Part shown: positions 57,143 to 64,000 of the stretch, piece by piece
Layout of the letters: each line of letters begins with the position of its first letter
How positions within the stretch are numbered: the first letter of the stretch is position 1
Source: Taklimakanibacter deserti
Lineage (GTDB): Bacteria > Pseudomonadota > Alphaproteobacteria > Rhizobiales > Aestuariivirgaceae
DNA length: 64,000 nucleotides
Direction of reading: 5' to 3'
Assembly (NCBI GenBank): GCA_003574785.1
Contig: QORU01000006.1
Location: forward strand, 124,001-188,000
Program-made: the position numbers and the translations under genes
The notes under the pieces: model-generated
What the model was told of the DNA's origin: nothing
The model's input: the letters and a program-made list of their open reading frames with translations, nothing else
Databases searched by the model: none

Positions 57143-57613
57143 TTAATTGAGTGTCCCGGGCTTGAGTTCGGGATTCTTCTGATAGCCCGGTCCGACCACC
57201 AGAGGCTGGTTCGGCAGGCTCGCCTGGTCGACGTCGGTGTGAAAATTCCGTTCATAGCGGGCAACTTCCTTGCCCTGGGCGTCGATCAGCCGCATCACCG
57301 CCTTGTAGTCGCGCTTGGCCTCTATGCCGGTCAAGAGGGGTGATTTGAAACTGTATTGTACCCGGCCCTGGACGACCTTTTCCTGCTCGACGGCGGGTTC
57401 GGGCTTGCCCGGCACTTCGAATTGGGCCTCGATCACGGAACCTTCCGGCAGCGTCCGGAGCGGCTTGGCGATGAAGCCGTAGAAGGCCTCGGCATTGCGG
57501 TAGTTGAAGACGAAGCCGCCGCCGGCAAAGGAGAGATAGGGGGCGTTCTCGTCCTCGCCGCAGGCGGTGAGAAAAAGGGCCAAGGTCAAGAGAATGATTT
57601 TGCGCAGCATCAT
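57143..57613 (-). CDS. Predicted lipoprotein of unknown function
   Basis: The 156-residue protein has a lipoprotein signal: MMLRKIILLTLALFLTAC, lipobox LTAC with Cys 18. The mature part looks mostly beta-strand and contains one repeatedly charged stretch. No family is recognised. It is 9 bp downstream of the LivH-like permease gene and may be co-transcribed with it. Confidence 0.75.
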   Translation of the reverse strand: MMLRKIILLTLALFLTACGEDENAPYLSFAGGGFVFNYRNAEAFYGFIAKPLRTLPEGSVIEAQFEVPGKPEPAVEQEKVVQGRVQYSFKSPLLTGIEAKRDYKAVMRLIDAQGKEVARYERNFHTDVDQASLPNQPLVVGPGYQKNPELKPGTLN

Positions 57614-57622
57614 GGCATTACC

Positions 57623-58639
57623 TCACGCTTCGCTGTCGCGCCGCAAGCCGACGCCCAACAGCCCATCCGGTTTGATGATGAAGATCAATATGACGATCAG
57701 GAATACCGCCACATCGCGATAGACGATCGGAAAATAGGCGGTCCACACGGTTTCAATGGCGGCGAGCAGGAAGCCGCCGACGATGGCGCCGCCGATCGTG
57801 CCGAAGCCGCCGATGATCGTCGCGAACAGCGCCTTGAGGCCGAGCACCAGCCCCATATAGAAGCTGACCCCGCCATAGCCGATGGCGATGATCCAGCCGG
57901 AAGCCGCCGCGAAGGCGGCCGCCGCCACGCCGGTCCAGGTGAGCACGCGATCGGTGTCGATGCCGCAGAGCTGGGCCAAAGCGAGATTCTGCGAGCAGGC
58001 GCGCCACAGCCGCCCCGCCTCGCTCTTGGCGAGAACCAAGGTGAGCCCGGTCAACAGAAAAGCGCTGATCCCCAGGATGAGGCAATGCATGCCGGTGACA
58101 TGGACGACGAAGCCGTCGAAATCGATGTTGACGACCGAGTCGGCGAAGATCGGCGACAGCCATTGCTCGCGCCCAGCCGACTGGATGCGCAAGCTCTCCT
58201 GCAGCGTGATCGAGACGCCGATGGAGGCGATCATGATCGCTTGGGTGGGCGAGCGCACCAGAGGATTGAAGACGCCCATCTGCAGCACGGCGCCGAGCGC
58301 CGCCGCCGAGACCGCCGCGATCAGGAACACCGCGGCGATAGCGAGGCCCATCTGCCAGTTGGCGGCGAGCATGAACATCATGGCATAGATCGCGGCGAAG
58401 GCGCCGAAGGTCGCCATGTCGCCGAAGGAGAGAACGATGCGGTTGGTGATGCCGTGGAGCAGCGCATAGGCGACGGCGAGCAGACTGTAGAGGGCGCCGA
58501 CGAGGCTCGCATTCACCGTTTGCTGGATGACATAGCCCGTCGCCCTGATCGCGCTCTGGGCGAGAGCAGGCTCGGAGAGGAAGAGGAATGCCCCTAGTCC
58601 GGCAAGGCCGGGAACAATCCATTTTGACGGGCTAACCAT
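57623..58639 (-). CDS. livH: LivH-type branched-chain amino acid ABC permease (orphan)
   Basis: The 338-residue inner membrane permease of the LivH family has an N-terminal signal-like segment and about eight helices, the motif SLVGALYSLLAVAYALLHGITN and the C-terminal GLKALFATIIGGFGTIGGAIVGG. No LivM, LivG, LivF or LivK is in the window, so its partners are encoded elsewhere or it belongs to a dispersed system. The substrate could be amino acids or urea-like compounds. Confidence 0.9.
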   Translation of the reverse strand: MVSPSKWIVPGLAGLGAFLFLSEPALAQSAIRATGYVIQQTVNASLVGALYSLLAVAYALLHGITNRIVLSFGDMATFGAFAAIYAMMFMLAANWQMGLAIAAVFLIAAVSAAALGAVLQMGVFNPLVRSPTQAIMIASIGVSITLQESLRIQSAGREQWLSPIFADSVVNIDFDGFVVHVTGMHCLILGISAFLLTGLTLVLAKSEAGRLWRACSQNLALAQLCGIDTDRVLTWTGVAAAAFAAASGWIIAIGYGGVSFYMGLVLGLKALFATIIGGFGTIGGAIVGGFLLAAIETVWTAYFPIVYRDVAVFLIVILIFIIKPDGLLGVGLRRDSEA

Positions 58640-58688
58640 GGTTTGCTAGTAAGAATGACGTTATGGCTTCTCCCTGTCAATTGGAACG

Positions 58689-59177
58689 ATGACCACCCAC
58701 TTCCACTGGCACGATCATCATTTCATCAACCGCAATCCAGCATTGGATTTTGCCAATATGGTGGTGTGGCGCGGCCAGGCGGCCGAAGAGGATCGCGGCC
58801 GGTCGCTGGAGAATCTCAAAGGCTGGGCGGCCTATGCGGGGCTGGCTTTGCCGCGCGCCGATGTCGATCGATGCGTGAAGGTCAGGGAAGCGATCGATGG
58901 CTATTTCCGCATCGGCGCCGGCTGGCCCGATCTCGTCTCGCTCTATGCTGAGGCGCTCAAGGCCGATGACGATCCCTTCCTCACGACGATCCTGCATGCG
59001 GCGATGGCGCTGGCCTTCTCGCCCGAGAGGAGCCGGGTGCGGATCTGCGGCAATTGCGGCTGGCTGTTCTTCGATAGCACGCGCAATGCCAACAAGCGCT
59101 GGTGCACCTTAACCTGCAGCAGCCGCACCAAGGCCAGGCGCCATTATCACGCGAAGAAGCGCGTGGCCTCGGGCTGA
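58689..59177 (+). CDS. CGNR/ABATE-domain protein
   Basis: The 162-residue protein has an N-terminal ABATE-type domain (HFINRNPALDFANMVVWRG) and a C-terminal CGNR-like zinc finger: RICGNCGWLFFDSTRNANKRWC then TLTCSSRTKARRHYHAKK. The Cys4 arrangement is kept but the signature C-G-N-R reads C-S-S-R. Such proteins are often transcription regulators in stress or antibiotic loci. It is divergent from the LivH gene by 49 bp. Confidence 0.85.
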   Translation: MTTHFHWHDHHFINRNPALDFANMVVWRGQAAEEDRGRSLENLKGWAAYAGLALPRADVDRCVKVREAIDGYFRIGAGWPDLVSLYAEALKADDDPFLTTILHAAMALAFSPERSRVRICGNCGWLFFDSTRNANKRWCTLTCSSRTKARRHYHAKKRVASG

Positions 59178-59178
59178 C

Positions 59179-59499
59179 TCAATCTTCCGCGAGCAGTCCG
59201 CCTTCGAAAATATAGCGGCAGAGCTGGGTGCGCCGCTTGAGATTCAGGCTGCGCAAGGCGGCGCTGATATGGGCCTTGACCGTGGTCTCGGAAATATCCG
59301 CGAGATAGGCGATCTCCTTGTTGGCGAGGCCGAGCGCCGTGAGCTGGGCGATGAGCAATTGCTGCCCGGTGAGCTTCGCCGGCGTCGGCCGGTAGCCATA
59401 GGTTCTGATCTCTCCCATCATCCGGCTGAGCCGCGGCACCGACTGCAATCCCTCGAGCGCGATGGGCACGGGATGCGCCTCCGCAAATGTGTGGTCCAT
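59179..59499 (-). CDS. LuxR-type HTH single-domain regulator
   Basis: The 106-residue protein has a C-terminal LuxR/GerE HTH (LTGQQLLIAQLTALGLANKEIA then ISETTVKAHISAALRSLN) and a ~40-residue N-terminal arm with no receiver or ligand domain. The ATG at 59499 is chosen because GGGAGGAGG lies 7 bp upstream. It follows the TetR gene (22 bp) on the same strand and may be its operon partner. Confidence 0.83.
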   Translation of the reverse strand: MDHTFAEAHPVPIALEGLQSVPRLSRMMGEIRTYGYRPTPAKLTGQQLLIAQLTALGLANKEIAYLADISETTVKAHISAALRSLNLKRRTQLCRYIFEGGLLAED

Positions 59500-59521
59500 G
59501 ATGGCCTCCTCCCTTTTCATG

Positions 59522-60163
59522 TCAGCTGCGTCCCCTCGCCAAAGCAATGACTTTCGCTTCGCCACGCGGCGCGCCATTGAGGCTGCCGAGCACCAGGCGC
59601 TTGTGGATGGCGATGATGTCATCGGCGCCAAGCCGGCCCTTCGGGCTGTACCAGAAGCACACGCCGGTGAGCATCGAGAGGATCGCGTAAGTGGCGATGC
59701 CGCTGTCGATCGCCGGAAAGAGATGCTTGGCGATGCCGGCATCGAGGATTTGGCGCAGCTCGTTCTCATAAGCCTTGCGCAAGGCCACTGTGGCGCGGCG
59801 CTCATCGGGCGTCAGGCTGCGCAATTCCAGATTGGCGATGAGCACTTCCTTCTGGCGCTCGAAATGGTAGCGGATGTGGAATTCGACGAAGTTCTCGAGC
59901 CTGGCCAGCGGGCCCGCTTGCGGATCGTCCGCCTTGCGCCAGGCGACGAGCAAGGCTTCCATATGCTCGGCCATGATATCGGCGAGCAGCTGGTCCTTGG
60001 TGGCGATATAGCGATAGATCGATCCGGGCTGCAGGCCGACATGGTCGGCGAGATCGCGCAAGGTCATGGCTTCGAAGCCGTGTTTGGCGATGAGCTCGAT
60101 GGCGGCCTTGCGAATGGCTTTTTCAGTCTCGGCGCCGACCGATCCGCGGGTCCGCGACATCAT
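59522..60163 (-). CDS. TetR-family regulator
   Basis: The 213-residue regulator has an N-terminal HTH (KAAIELIAKHGFEAMTLRDLA then VGLQPGSIYRYIATKDQLL) and a ligand domain of the type seen in fatty-acid or CoA-responsive TetR proteins (FVEFHIRYHFERQKEVLIANLELRSL). A perfect 8-bp-arm palindrome lies upstream, between it and the divergent monooxygenase, and is the likely binding site. Start at 60163 or 60160. Confidence 0.9.
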   Translation of the reverse strand: MMSRTRGSVGAETEKAIRKAAIELIAKHGFEAMTLRDLADHVGLQPGSIYRYIATKDQLLADIMAEHMEALLVAWRKADDPQAGPLARLENFVEFHIRYHFERQKEVLIANLELRSLTPDERRATVALRKAYENELRQILDAGIAKHLFPAIDSGIATYAILSMLTGVCFWYSPKGRLGADDIIAIHKRLVLGSLNGAPRGEAKVIALARGRS

Positions 60164-60223
60164 TCCTCCCTTTATATCCGGTCGTTCGACCTGTTCTTTC
60201 GGAGGAGATTATCATGCTCCAGG

Positions 60224-60243
60224 AAACAAACAAGCGTTTGTTT
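60224..60243. promoter_or_regulatory. TetR operator candidate in divergent gap
   Basis: A perfect palindrome AAACAAAC-AAGC-GTTTGTTT lies 61 bp from the TetR start and 80 bp from the monooxygenase start. The ACAAAC/GTTTGT style half-sites are typical of TetR regulators of lipid or acyl-CoA genes. Confidence 0.75.
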
Positions 60244-60322
60244 TTAAATAGGGCATCAAGCCTGACCCATCTCGACAGTGTCCTGCGAACCACGCATCAT
60301 TTCAGAAAAGGAGCCGCCACCC

Positions 60323-60619
60323 ATGTACGGACTGATCGGAAAGATGCGGGCAAAGCCCGGCAAGCGCGACGATTTGCTGGCCATCCTGCTTAACGGTATC
60401 GACTCGATGCCGGGATGTCTCAGTTATATCGTGGCCAGGGATCCCGCCGATGCCGACGTCATCTGGATCACCGAGGTCTGGGACAATGAATCAAGCCACA
60501 AGGCATCGTTGACGCTGCCTCAGGTGCGCGCCGCCATCGCCAAGGCCATGCCGATCATCGCCGGCTTCGACAGCTCGACGCCGACCGAGCCCGTGGGCGG
60601 AGTCGGCCTGCCGCGATAG
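60323..60619 (+). CDS. Antibiotic biosynthesis monooxygenase (ABM)-domain protein
   Basis: The 98-residue dimeric ferredoxin-like fold protein reads MYGLIGKMRAKPGKRDDLLA, SMPGCLSYIVARDPADADVI, WITEVWDNESSHKASL. Family members oxidise quinol- or polyketide-like compounds without cofactors or degrade haem; the role here is unknown. GGAG precedes the ATG at 60323. Likely controlled by the divergent TetR. Confidence 0.85.
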   Translation: MYGLIGKMRAKPGKRDDLLAILLNGIDSMPGCLSYIVARDPADADVIWITEVWDNESSHKASLTLPQVRAAIAKAMPIIAGFDSSTPTEPVGGVGLPR

Positions 60620-60731
60620 AGCGCCGGTTCTCACAGAATCGGCCCGGCGCTCTATCTCTTTATTGTTACGCATCGGCTTATCCGAAAACCGCACACACTT
60701 TTCGGGCCGATGCTCTAGCGTCGCTTCTTAT

Positions 60732-61079
60732 TCAGTGCGTCAGTATATTGACGATCGTGCCGAAGGGATCGCGCGCAAAGAAGCGCCGCACGCCCCAGGG
60801 CTCGTCGGCGGGTCCATAGACGATCTCGAAGCCCGCCGCCTTCACGCGGGCATAGGCGGCATCGACATCATCCACCTCTATGGAGATCTGCGGCACCGGC
60901 GTGCCGGAGCCGCCTTCGCTCATGAAGCTCACCTGCGGCATCATCTTTTGAGATGAGGCGAAGGTCATGATCCAGCCCTGATCCATGACCAGTTCGAGGC
61001 CGAGCACATCGCCATAGAAGGTTTTTGCTTTAGCGGGATCCGCCGTCGCCAGATTGGGCACGATACGTCTGACACTCAT
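60732..61079 (-). CDS. VOC-family (glyoxalase-like) protein
   Basis: The 115-residue VOC fold protein has RRIVPNLATADPAKAKTFYGD and VLGLELV, then VSFMSEGG, IEVDDVDAAYARVKAAGFE and RRFFARDPFGTIVNIL with a terminal TH. Such proteins are isomerases, dioxygenases or resistance binders; the metal triad is only partly visible. The ATG at 61079 gives the usual start. It is divergent from the ArsR operon. Confidence 0.88.
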   Translation of the reverse strand: MSVRRIVPNLATADPAKAKTFYGDVLGLELVMDQGWIMTFASSQKMMPQVSFMSEGGSGTPVPQISIEVDDVDAAYARVKAAGFEIVYGPADEPWGVRRFFARDPFGTIVNILTH

Positions 61080-61136
61080 GACTACCCCCATCGATCTGCG
61101 GACGATCCTATTGACAGGCGCGGTCCGATCAACTAT

Positions 61137-61169
61137 TTAACCGATATGTTAATTAACTTTTCGGTTTAA
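61137..61169. promoter_or_regulatory. ArsR operator, two adjoining TTAAC-N6-GTTAA-like sites
   Basis: Site 1 (61137-61152) is TTAAC-CGATAT-GTTAA with perfect arms. Site 2 (61153-61169) is a second, imperfect copy with TTAAC and GGTTTAA. An inner perfect palindrome GTTAATTAAC (61148-61157) joins them. It lies 5-37 bp upstream of the ArsR start, fitting autorepression, and next to the divergent VOC gene. Confidence 0.7.
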
Positions 61170-61173
61170 TACA

Positions 61174-61524
61174 ATGTCTGTCGACCGCCTGAGCAATACT
61201 TTCGCCGCCCTTGCCGATCCGACACGGCGCGCCATCCTGGCGCGGCTCGCTCTGGGCGAGGCGACGGTCACCGAACTGGCCGAGCCTTTCGAGATGAGCC
61301 TTCCCGCCATCTCCAAGCATCTCAAGGTGCTGGAACAGGCCGGCATGATCGCGCAGAGCCGCGAGAAACAGTGGCGGCCGCGCCGCCTCGAGCCTCAGGC
61401 CCTGAAAGAGGCCGCCGACTGGCTCGATTATTACCGGCAGTTCTGGGACCAGAGTTTTGACCGCCTCGATGCCTATCTGAAGATGCTGCAGGCCAAGGGG
61501 GGCGGCGATGGCCCGCAAAGCTGA
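61174..61524 (+). CDS. ArsR-family repressor
   Basis: The 116-residue winged-helix repressor of the SdpR/AHSA1-linked type has ADPTRRAILARLALGEATVTELAE, PFEMSLPAISKHLKVLEQAGMI and a C-terminal WLDYYRQFWDQSFDRLDAYL helix. It lacks the metal-binding CxC of ArsR proper. It overlaps the next gene by 17 bp and would repress the AHSA1-AHSA1-DUF899 operon. Confidence 0.93.
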   Translation: MSVDRLSNTFAALADPTRRAILARLALGEATVTELAEPFEMSLPAISKHLKVLEQAGMIAQSREKQWRPRRLEPQALKEAADWLDYYRQFWDQSFDRLDAYLKMLQAKGGGDGPQS

Positions 61525-61987
61525 GATCCCTCGCCTCGAATTGCGCATCAATCGCCTGTTCAACGCGCCGCGCGATGTCGTCTTCGAACTGTGGACCGAT
61601 CCTCGCCATCTGATCCATTGGTGGGGTCCGAAAGGCTTTCGCACGCTTTCTTGCGAGATCGATCTCAGGCCCGGCGGCGCCTGGCGCATCCATACTGAGG
61701 CGCCCGATGGCATGGCGTTCTCCTCCTATGGCGTGTTTCACGACATCGTTCCGCCGGAACGGCTGGTCTTCTCGCACAGTTTCGATTTCCCCGGCCGGCC
61801 GCTCGGCCCTTCCACCCTCGTCACCGCGCGCTTCACCGAAGAGAACGGCAGAACGCGGCTCACCTTCCATCAAGGCATCTTCGACGCGATCGCCGACCGC
61901 GACGGCCATGAGGAAGGCTGGCAGAGCGCCTTCGATCTCATCGACGATTATCTGAGCCAAAAGGCGCTGCGAAAGGAAAGCCCATGA
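61508..61987 (+). CDS. SRPBCC (AHSA1-like) protein
   Basis: The 159-residue helix-grip fold protein reads RLELRINRLFNAPRDVVFEL, WTDPRHLIHWWGPKGFRT, a GGAWRIH strand and EGWQSAFDLIDDYL at the C-terminus. These ArsR-linked proteins bind hydrophobic ligands; the function is unknown. It overlaps the following gene by 4 bp. Confidence 0.93.
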   Translation: MARKAEIPRLELRINRLFNAPRDVVFELWTDPRHLIHWWGPKGFRTLSCEIDLRPGGAWRIHTEAPDGMAFSSYGVFHDIVPPERLVFSHSFDFPGRPLGPSTLVTARFTEENGRTRLTFHQGIFDAIADRDGHEEGWQSAFDLIDDYLSQKALRKESP

Positions 61988-62460
61988 TCGCTGCGAACAA
62001 TACCGACGTCCGTCAAGGCAAGCTCGAGCTTGTCATCACCCGAGTGCTCGATGCGCCGCCGGTGCTCGTCTACAAGGCCTGGACCAGCCCCGAGCACATG
62101 GTGCGCTGGATGGGGCCCAAGGGTTTTACCGCGCCGTCGGCGAAGCTCGATGTGCGCGAAGGCGGAAACTATCGCGCCTTGATCCGCTCGGCCGAGGGCA
62201 AGGATTACTGGTTCCGCGGCACCTATCGCGAGGTCGTCGAGAACCAGCGCCTCGTCTTCACTTTTGCCTGGGAAGAGGACGGCGAGCGCGGCCAGGAGAA
62301 TCTGGTCACCGTGACCTTCGCCGAGGAAGGCGGCAAGACCCGCATGACCTTCAAGCAGTCGCCCTTCCCGTCGCTCGAGGAGCGCGACGGCCATGAAGGC
62401 GGCTGGAGCGAAGCCTTCGACAAGCTCGGCGCCTATGTCGCCGGCCTGCGGACGGCATGA
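61984..62460 (+). CDS. SRPBCC (AHSA1-like) protein
   Basis: The 158-residue paralogue of the preceding protein has LELVITRVLDAPPVLVYKAW, TSPEHMVRWMGPKGFTAPSA, FRGTYREVVENQRLVFTFAW and EGGWSEAFDKLGAYV. It overlaps its upstream neighbour by 4 bp, forming a tandem pair. Ligand unknown. Confidence 0.93.
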   Translation: MIAANNTDVRQGKLELVITRVLDAPPVLVYKAWTSPEHMVRWMGPKGFTAPSAKLDVREGGNYRALIRSAEGKDYWFRGTYREVVENQRLVFTFAWEEDGERGQENLVTVTFAEEGGKTRMTFKQSPFPSLEERDGHEGGWSEAFDKLGAYVAGLRTA

Positions 62461-62486
62461 CCTTTGTAAGTATGAGGAGACAGAAA

Positions 62487-63230
62487 ATGGAACATCACGC
62501 GATTGTCACCCGCGAGCAATGGACTGAAGCCCGGACGGCGTTCCTGAAGAAGGAAAAGGCTTTTACCCGGCTGCGCGATGAACTGAACGCCGAGCGGCGC
62601 GAGCTGCCCTGGGTCAAGGTCGAGAAGGCCTATGTCTTCGAAACACCCGAGGGCCGGCGCAGCCTCGCCGATCTCTTCGACGGCAAGAGCCAGCTCATCG
62701 TCAAGCATTTCATGATGGCGCCGGGCGAGAGCGAAGGCTGTGTCGGCTGCTCCTTCGAGGTCGACCAGGTCGAAGGGGCGCGTCAGCACTTCAAGCATCA
62801 CGACGTCGCCTATGTCGCCGTGGCACGGGCGCCCTTGGACGAGATCGAAGCCTATCGCCGCCGCATGGGCTGGACTTTTCCCTTCGTCTCGTCCTTCGGC
62901 AGCGATTTCAATTATGACTTCAACGTGTCCTTCACGCGCCAGGAAGTCGAGAGCGGAAGGGCCTATTACAACTACCGCATGACCGAAGTGGGGATCGAGG
63001 ATCTTTCCGGCATCAGCGTCTTCACCAAGAATGATGCAGGCGAGATTTTCCACACCTATTCCACCTATGGCCGCGGCGGCGAGGAAGCACTGACCGCCTA
63101 TGCCTATCTCGACCTGACGCCCAAGGGCCGTAACGAGACCGGGCCCAATCACGACCTTACCGATTGGGTGAGGCGGCATGACCGTTATGAGACTGAGGGC
63201 AAAGCGGGAAACTGCTGCGCCGTCAGCTAA
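62487..63230 (+). CDS. DUF899 thioredoxin-fold protein
   Basis: The 247-residue protein has the DUF899 start (VTREQWTEARTAFLKKEKAF), a thioredoxin-like core (QLIVKHFMMAPGESEGCVGC with the Cys pair, then FEVDQVEGARQHF), YRRRMGWTFPFVSSFGSDFN and a Cys-rich tail NCCAV. GAGGAGA lies before the ATG at 62487; an upstream ATG at 62457 overlaps the preceding gene by 4 bp and is an alternative start. Probably a thiol-redox protein of the ArsR operon. Confidence 0.9.
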   Translation: MEHHAIVTREQWTEARTAFLKKEKAFTRLRDELNAERRELPWVKVEKAYVFETPEGRRSLADLFDGKSQLIVKHFMMAPGESEGCVGCSFEVDQVEGARQHFKHHDVAYVAVARAPLDEIEAYRRRMGWTFPFVSSFGSDFNYDFNVSFTRQEVESGRAYYNYRMTEVGIEDLSGISVFTKNDAGEIFHTYSTYGRGGEEALTAYAYLDLTPKGRNETGPNHDLTDWVRRHDRYETEGKAGNCCAVS

Positions 63231-63231
63231 T

Positions 63232-63678
63232 TCAGGACAGGAGAGCGAGGATCTTGCGCAGATGATCGGGTTTCTGATCGACGAGCAGCCTATCGATCTC
63301 GGCATGCGTCTTCTTCCAGGTCGGCAGCGCCTCGATGAGCAGCGCATGGCCCGCCGCCGTCAGCGTGAGGCGGCGGCTGCGCCGGTCCTCTTTGTCGACT
63401 GTCACCTTGATGAGGCCGCGGCGCTCGAGCGGCTTGAGATTGGCGGTCAGCGTCGTGCGGTCCATCGCCAGGAATTGCGCAACCGCGCCGATGCTCGGCG
63501 GTTCCGGCCGGTTGAGGCTCATCAGCAGCGAGAATTGCCCGTGTGTCAGATCGATGGAGCGCATCGCATCGTCGAAGCGGCGCGCCAGCGCCCGCGCCGT
63601 CCTTTGCACGGCGAGACACAGGCAATGATCGCGCACGTGATGCGTGGCCTCGAAGGGAAGGATTTTTCGATTTGACAT
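63232..63678 (-). CDS. MarR-family regulator
   Basis: The 148-residue winged-helix regulator has QRTARALARRFDDAMRSIDL, THGQFSLLMSLNRPEPPSIG, AVAQFLAMDRTTLTANLKPLERRGL and the wing KEDRRSRRLTLTAAGHAL. It is divergent from a second DUF899 gene with a perfect palindrome in between. Convergent with the first DUF899 gene (stops 2 bp apart). Confidence 0.93.
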   Translation of the reverse strand: MSNRKILPFEATHHVRDHCLCLAVQRTARALARRFDDAMRSIDLTHGQFSLLMSLNRPEPPSIGAVAQFLAMDRTTLTANLKPLERRGLIKVTVDKEDRRSRRLTLTAAGHALLIEALPTWKKTHAEIDRLLVDQKPDHLRKILALLS

Positions 63679-63689
63679 GCGCTAATTAT

Positions 63690-63701
63690 GTTGATATCAA
63701 C
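63690..63701. promoter_or_regulatory. MarR operator candidate
   Basis: A perfect 12-bp palindrome GTTGATATCAAC lies 12 bp upstream of the MarR start and 116 bp before the second DUF899 gene. Such TTGATATCAA-type sites are typical of MarR autoregulation. Confidence 0.7.
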
Positions 63702-63816
63702 CCATTTGTCAAGACTGTCGTCATGCGCGGATCCGGGACGTTTCGCTGCATATGTAAGTGGAAAGCTTGGCCCTGAAGGGCGTCAGCCCATTAACCGGGA
63801 ACAAGGGAGTATTGCC

Positions 63817-64000
63817 ATGCCTGAGACATCCCCCACATTGCCCAAAACCGCCTCACGCCACGATTGGCTCATCGCCCGCAAGGCGCTTCTCGAACAGGAA
63901 AAGCGGTTGACGCGCGAGCGCGACGCGCTGAGCGAAGCGCGGCGCCAGTTGCCGATGGTACGGATCGACAAGGATTATGTCTTCGAAGGGCCTGAGGGCC
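63817..64000 (+). CDS. DUF899 protein, N-terminal part (cut by window edge)
   Basis: Sixty-one codons from the ATG at 63817 read RHDWLIARKALLEQEKRLTR, ERDALSEARRQLPMVRIDKD and YVFEGPEG, parallel to the start of the DUF899 protein at 62487. GGGAG lies upstream at about 63805-63809. It is probably controlled by the divergent MarR gene. The rest lies outside the window. Confidence 0.88.
   Translation, partial: MPETSPTLPKTASRHDWLIARKALLEQEKRLTRERDALSEARRQLPMVRIDKDYVFEGPEG

Overview
The window is GC-rich and densely coding and looks like chromosome of an alphaproteobacterium, most likely order Hyphomicrobiales (Rhizobiales). The evidence is the gene order ispA / mtgA-rpmF, the intact rimP-nusA-ylxR-infB-rbfA-truB-rpsO-pnp block, a nasTS-nrtABC-nirBD-nasA-cysG nitrate cluster, an alphaproteobacterial-type Zur, the very large NAD-glutamate dehydrogenase, and two kinds of palindromic intergenic repeat. 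No tRNA, rRNA, CRISPR array, phage or intact insertion sequence was seen.

Layout. 1-9.1 kb: housekeeping genes (partial GST, rpmF, mtgA, ispA, aldo/keto reductase, ispG), a zinc-uptake operon zur-znuC-znuB with a perfect Zur-type palindrome touching the zur start codon, an alpha/beta hydrolase and a Coq7-like di-iron protein. 8.7-11.0 kb: soxR, divergent from an SDR and a QueA-like gene behind a 19-bp-spacer SoxR/MerR-type promoter. 11.3-26.5 kb: an accessory metabolic stretch with an FAD monooxygenase, an orphan 2-oxoglutarate dehydrogenase E1 paralogue with a divergent LysR regulator, an RraA-like aldolase/decarboxylase, exported cupins, an exported epoxide hydrolase, a TetR-controlled EmrAB efflux pump, a FixJ-type regulator, TauE/SafE, a Bfd-like ferredoxin and a metallo-beta-lactamase-fold hydrolase.

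26.9-29.8 kb is the most unusual part: a B12-binding-type radical SAM gene followed after 4 bp by a stand-alone nitric oxide synthase oxygenase gene, closed by a 14-bp perfect hairpin. I know of no described system that pairs these enzymes, and NOS is rare in alphaproteobacteria. 29.85-39.4 kb is the conserved translation/transcription/RNA-decay block on the minus strand, with a repeat element inserted between infB and rbfA.

39.9-51.1 kb is the complete assimilatory nitrate system on the minus strand. NasT (ANTAR antiterminator) and NasS (nitrate sensor) come first, then a sigma-54-type promoter and a leader with an intrinsic terminator, then nrtABC, nirBD, nasA and a siroheme-synthase fragment. 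Nitrogen limitation would act at the promoter and nitrate at the leader. 51.3-64 kb holds a YbjQ protein, a CDF-like transporter coupled to NAD-glutamate dehydrogenase, an orphan LivH permease, several small regulators with visible operators (TetR, LuxR-type, ArsR, MarR), two AHSA1/SRPBCC proteins and two DUF899 proteins, the second running off the right edge.
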